Below are positions 6,396 to 7,199 of a DNA stretch of 7,199 nt, piece after piece. The stretch lies in NCBI GenBank assembly GCA_030613765.1, contig JAUWLI010000151.1:1-7199 (forward strand), in the 5' to 3' direction. Position numbers and translations under genes: made by a program. Numbering within the stretch: position 1 is the stretch's first letter; the number at the start of each line of letters is the position of its first letter. The stretch comes from Phycisphaerae bacterium (GTDB lineage: Bacteria; Planctomycetota; Phycisphaerae; Sedimentisphaerales; SG8-4). Under the pieces are notes generated by a model that did no database searches, had not been told where the DNA came from, and saw only the letters and a program-made list of their open reading frames with translations.

Positions 6396-7199
6396 ATGCT
6401 ACAGTCAGTAATAACAATCCAAATGGTTGTCATCTGTCTGGCTGCCTTCGCCTTTTGTCCTCAAGACTCTATGGGCCAGCGAAAGATCGAGATACAACCA
6501 TCGGCGAAAAAGGTGGGCAAATATGAAAAGTTCGAAATGCTCATCAAGGCAGATACTACCTACGACAATCCATTTGACCCCGACCAGGTCGATTTGACAG
6601 TCACTTTGAAAGCTCCTGCTGGCAAACAAATCTCACTTCCCGCCTTTTACTGTCAGGATTACGAACGCCGCAAATTCGACCGCCAACGAGGCAGGGCAAA
6701 CTGGTACTACCCCATCGGCCGGGGCTCGTGGAAGGCACGATTTGCACCGATGCAAACAGGCACTTATTCGGCAACCGCAACGCTCAAGGATAATTGTGGT
6801 ACAATCCATTCACAAACCGTAAAATTCGACTGCACACCGTCATCGAAAAAAGGCTTCATCCGGGCCAGCAGCGAAGATCCTCGCTTTTTTGAATTCACCG
6901 AAGGCGTTCCATTCTTTGCTATCGGCCAGAATCTTGCTTTCATTGGCGAAGGCCAATACGTCAACCTTACAAAAGCGGAACAGATTTTCGAAAAGCTATC
7001 GCGAAACGGCGCCAACTTCCTGAGAATCTGGACCTGCTGCCAGGACTGGGCAATGGCCATCGAGGCAAGGAAAAGTGCCTGGGACCGCTCCTGGCACCGC
7101 AGAAAAATCATTGTCCCCGTAACGGGCGGCGAAAACGACCCAAGTCCCCGTAAATGTGTAAAGCTCGAAGGCGACGGAGCTTCAATCAACATCTCACCC
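6396..7199 (+). CDS. Secreted DUF5060 / glycoside-hydrolase-like protein, 3'-partial
   Basis: The frame is open from the ATG at 6396 to the right edge (268 codons), with no stop. A hydrophobic N-terminus (about residues 5-20) looks like a signal peptide. From about residue 29 (RKIEIQPSAKKVGKYEKFEM) there is a beta-sandwich region typical of DUF5060: DQVDLTVTLKAP, then GSWKARFAPMQTGTYSATATL. Next is the entry to a TIM-barrel-like domain: GFIRASSEDPRFFEF (from 153), PFFAIGQN (172-179) and GANFLRIW (205-212), as in putative glycoside hydrolases that carry DUF4038 or DUF5060. The catalytic acids lie beyond the window, so activity is not shown. The start is uncertain: no good Shine-Dalgarno site is seen, the n-region lacks Lys/Arg, and ATG codons at 6423 and 6471 are alternatives. 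The likely role is polysaccharide breakdown in the envelope or outside the cell. Confidence 0.85.
   Translation, partial: MLQSVITIQMVVICLAAFAFCPQDSMGQRKIEIQPSAKKVGKYEKFEMLIKADTTYDNPFDPDQVDLTVTLKAPAGKQISLPAFYCQDYERRKFDRQRGRANWYYPIGRGSWKARFAPMQTGTYSATATLKDNCGTIHSQTVKFDCTPSSKKGFIRASSEDPRFFEFTEGVPFFAIGQNLAFIGEGQYVNLTKAEQIFEKLSRNGANFLRIWTCCQDWAMAIEARKSAWDRSWHRRKIIVPVTGGENDPSPRKCVKLEGDGASINISP

Noticed and set aside
6764..7192. Minus-strand open frame of 142 codons
   Set aside because: It is antisense to the DUF5060 protein, whose frame shows clear family motifs.

Overview
The window most likely comes from a planctomycete, or another member of the PVC group such as Lentisphaerae or Verrucomicrobia. 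This is inferred from gene content only: secreted PQQ-like beta-propeller proteins whose mature N-termini read DWPxWRGPNxNG, a twin-arginine-exported Gfo/Idh/MocA oxidoreductase, and a DUF5060-type glycoside-hydrolase-like protein. There is no rRNA or marker gene to fix the taxon. I see no tRNA, rRNA, CRISPR array, transposase or phage gene.

Left part (1-1881). A gene cut by the left edge encodes an iron-sulfur/FAD oxidoreductase related to the glutamate synthase small subunit. It is unusual in two ways. The stretch where the family carries its NAD(P)H-binding domain is missing, and the C-terminus is a degenerate ferredoxin-like domain that keeps ligands for only one [4Fe-4S] cluster. It converges, with a 33 bp gap, on a minus-strand gene for a small four-helix membrane protein with two cysteine clusters predicted on the same membrane face.

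Middle (1882-4796). A regulatory-looking region of about 245 bp separates the membrane protein from two tandem secreted beta-propeller proteins. It holds TTGTA/TACAA half-sites and a near-consensus sigma70-type promoter (TTGACA, 17 nt, TATATT). That promoter, with a GGAGG site, fixes the start of the first propeller gene at 2127. The two propellers are paralogues of 413 and 440 residues. The gap between them contains a perfect AAGTATC-N4-GATACTT inverted repeat.

Right part (4797-7199). A Gfo/Idh/MocA-family sugar oxidoreductase with a Tat signal is followed, 144 nt later, by the 5' part of a secreted DUF5060/glycoside-hydrolase-like protein that runs off the right edge. From 2127 onward, four same-strand genes for exported proteins suggest a cell-envelope or carbohydrate-processing locus. 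Co-transcription is not proven, since the gaps are 105, 141 and 144 nt. No feature establishes a wholly new system. The most distinctive items are the reduced oxidoreductase and the cysteine-rich membrane protein.
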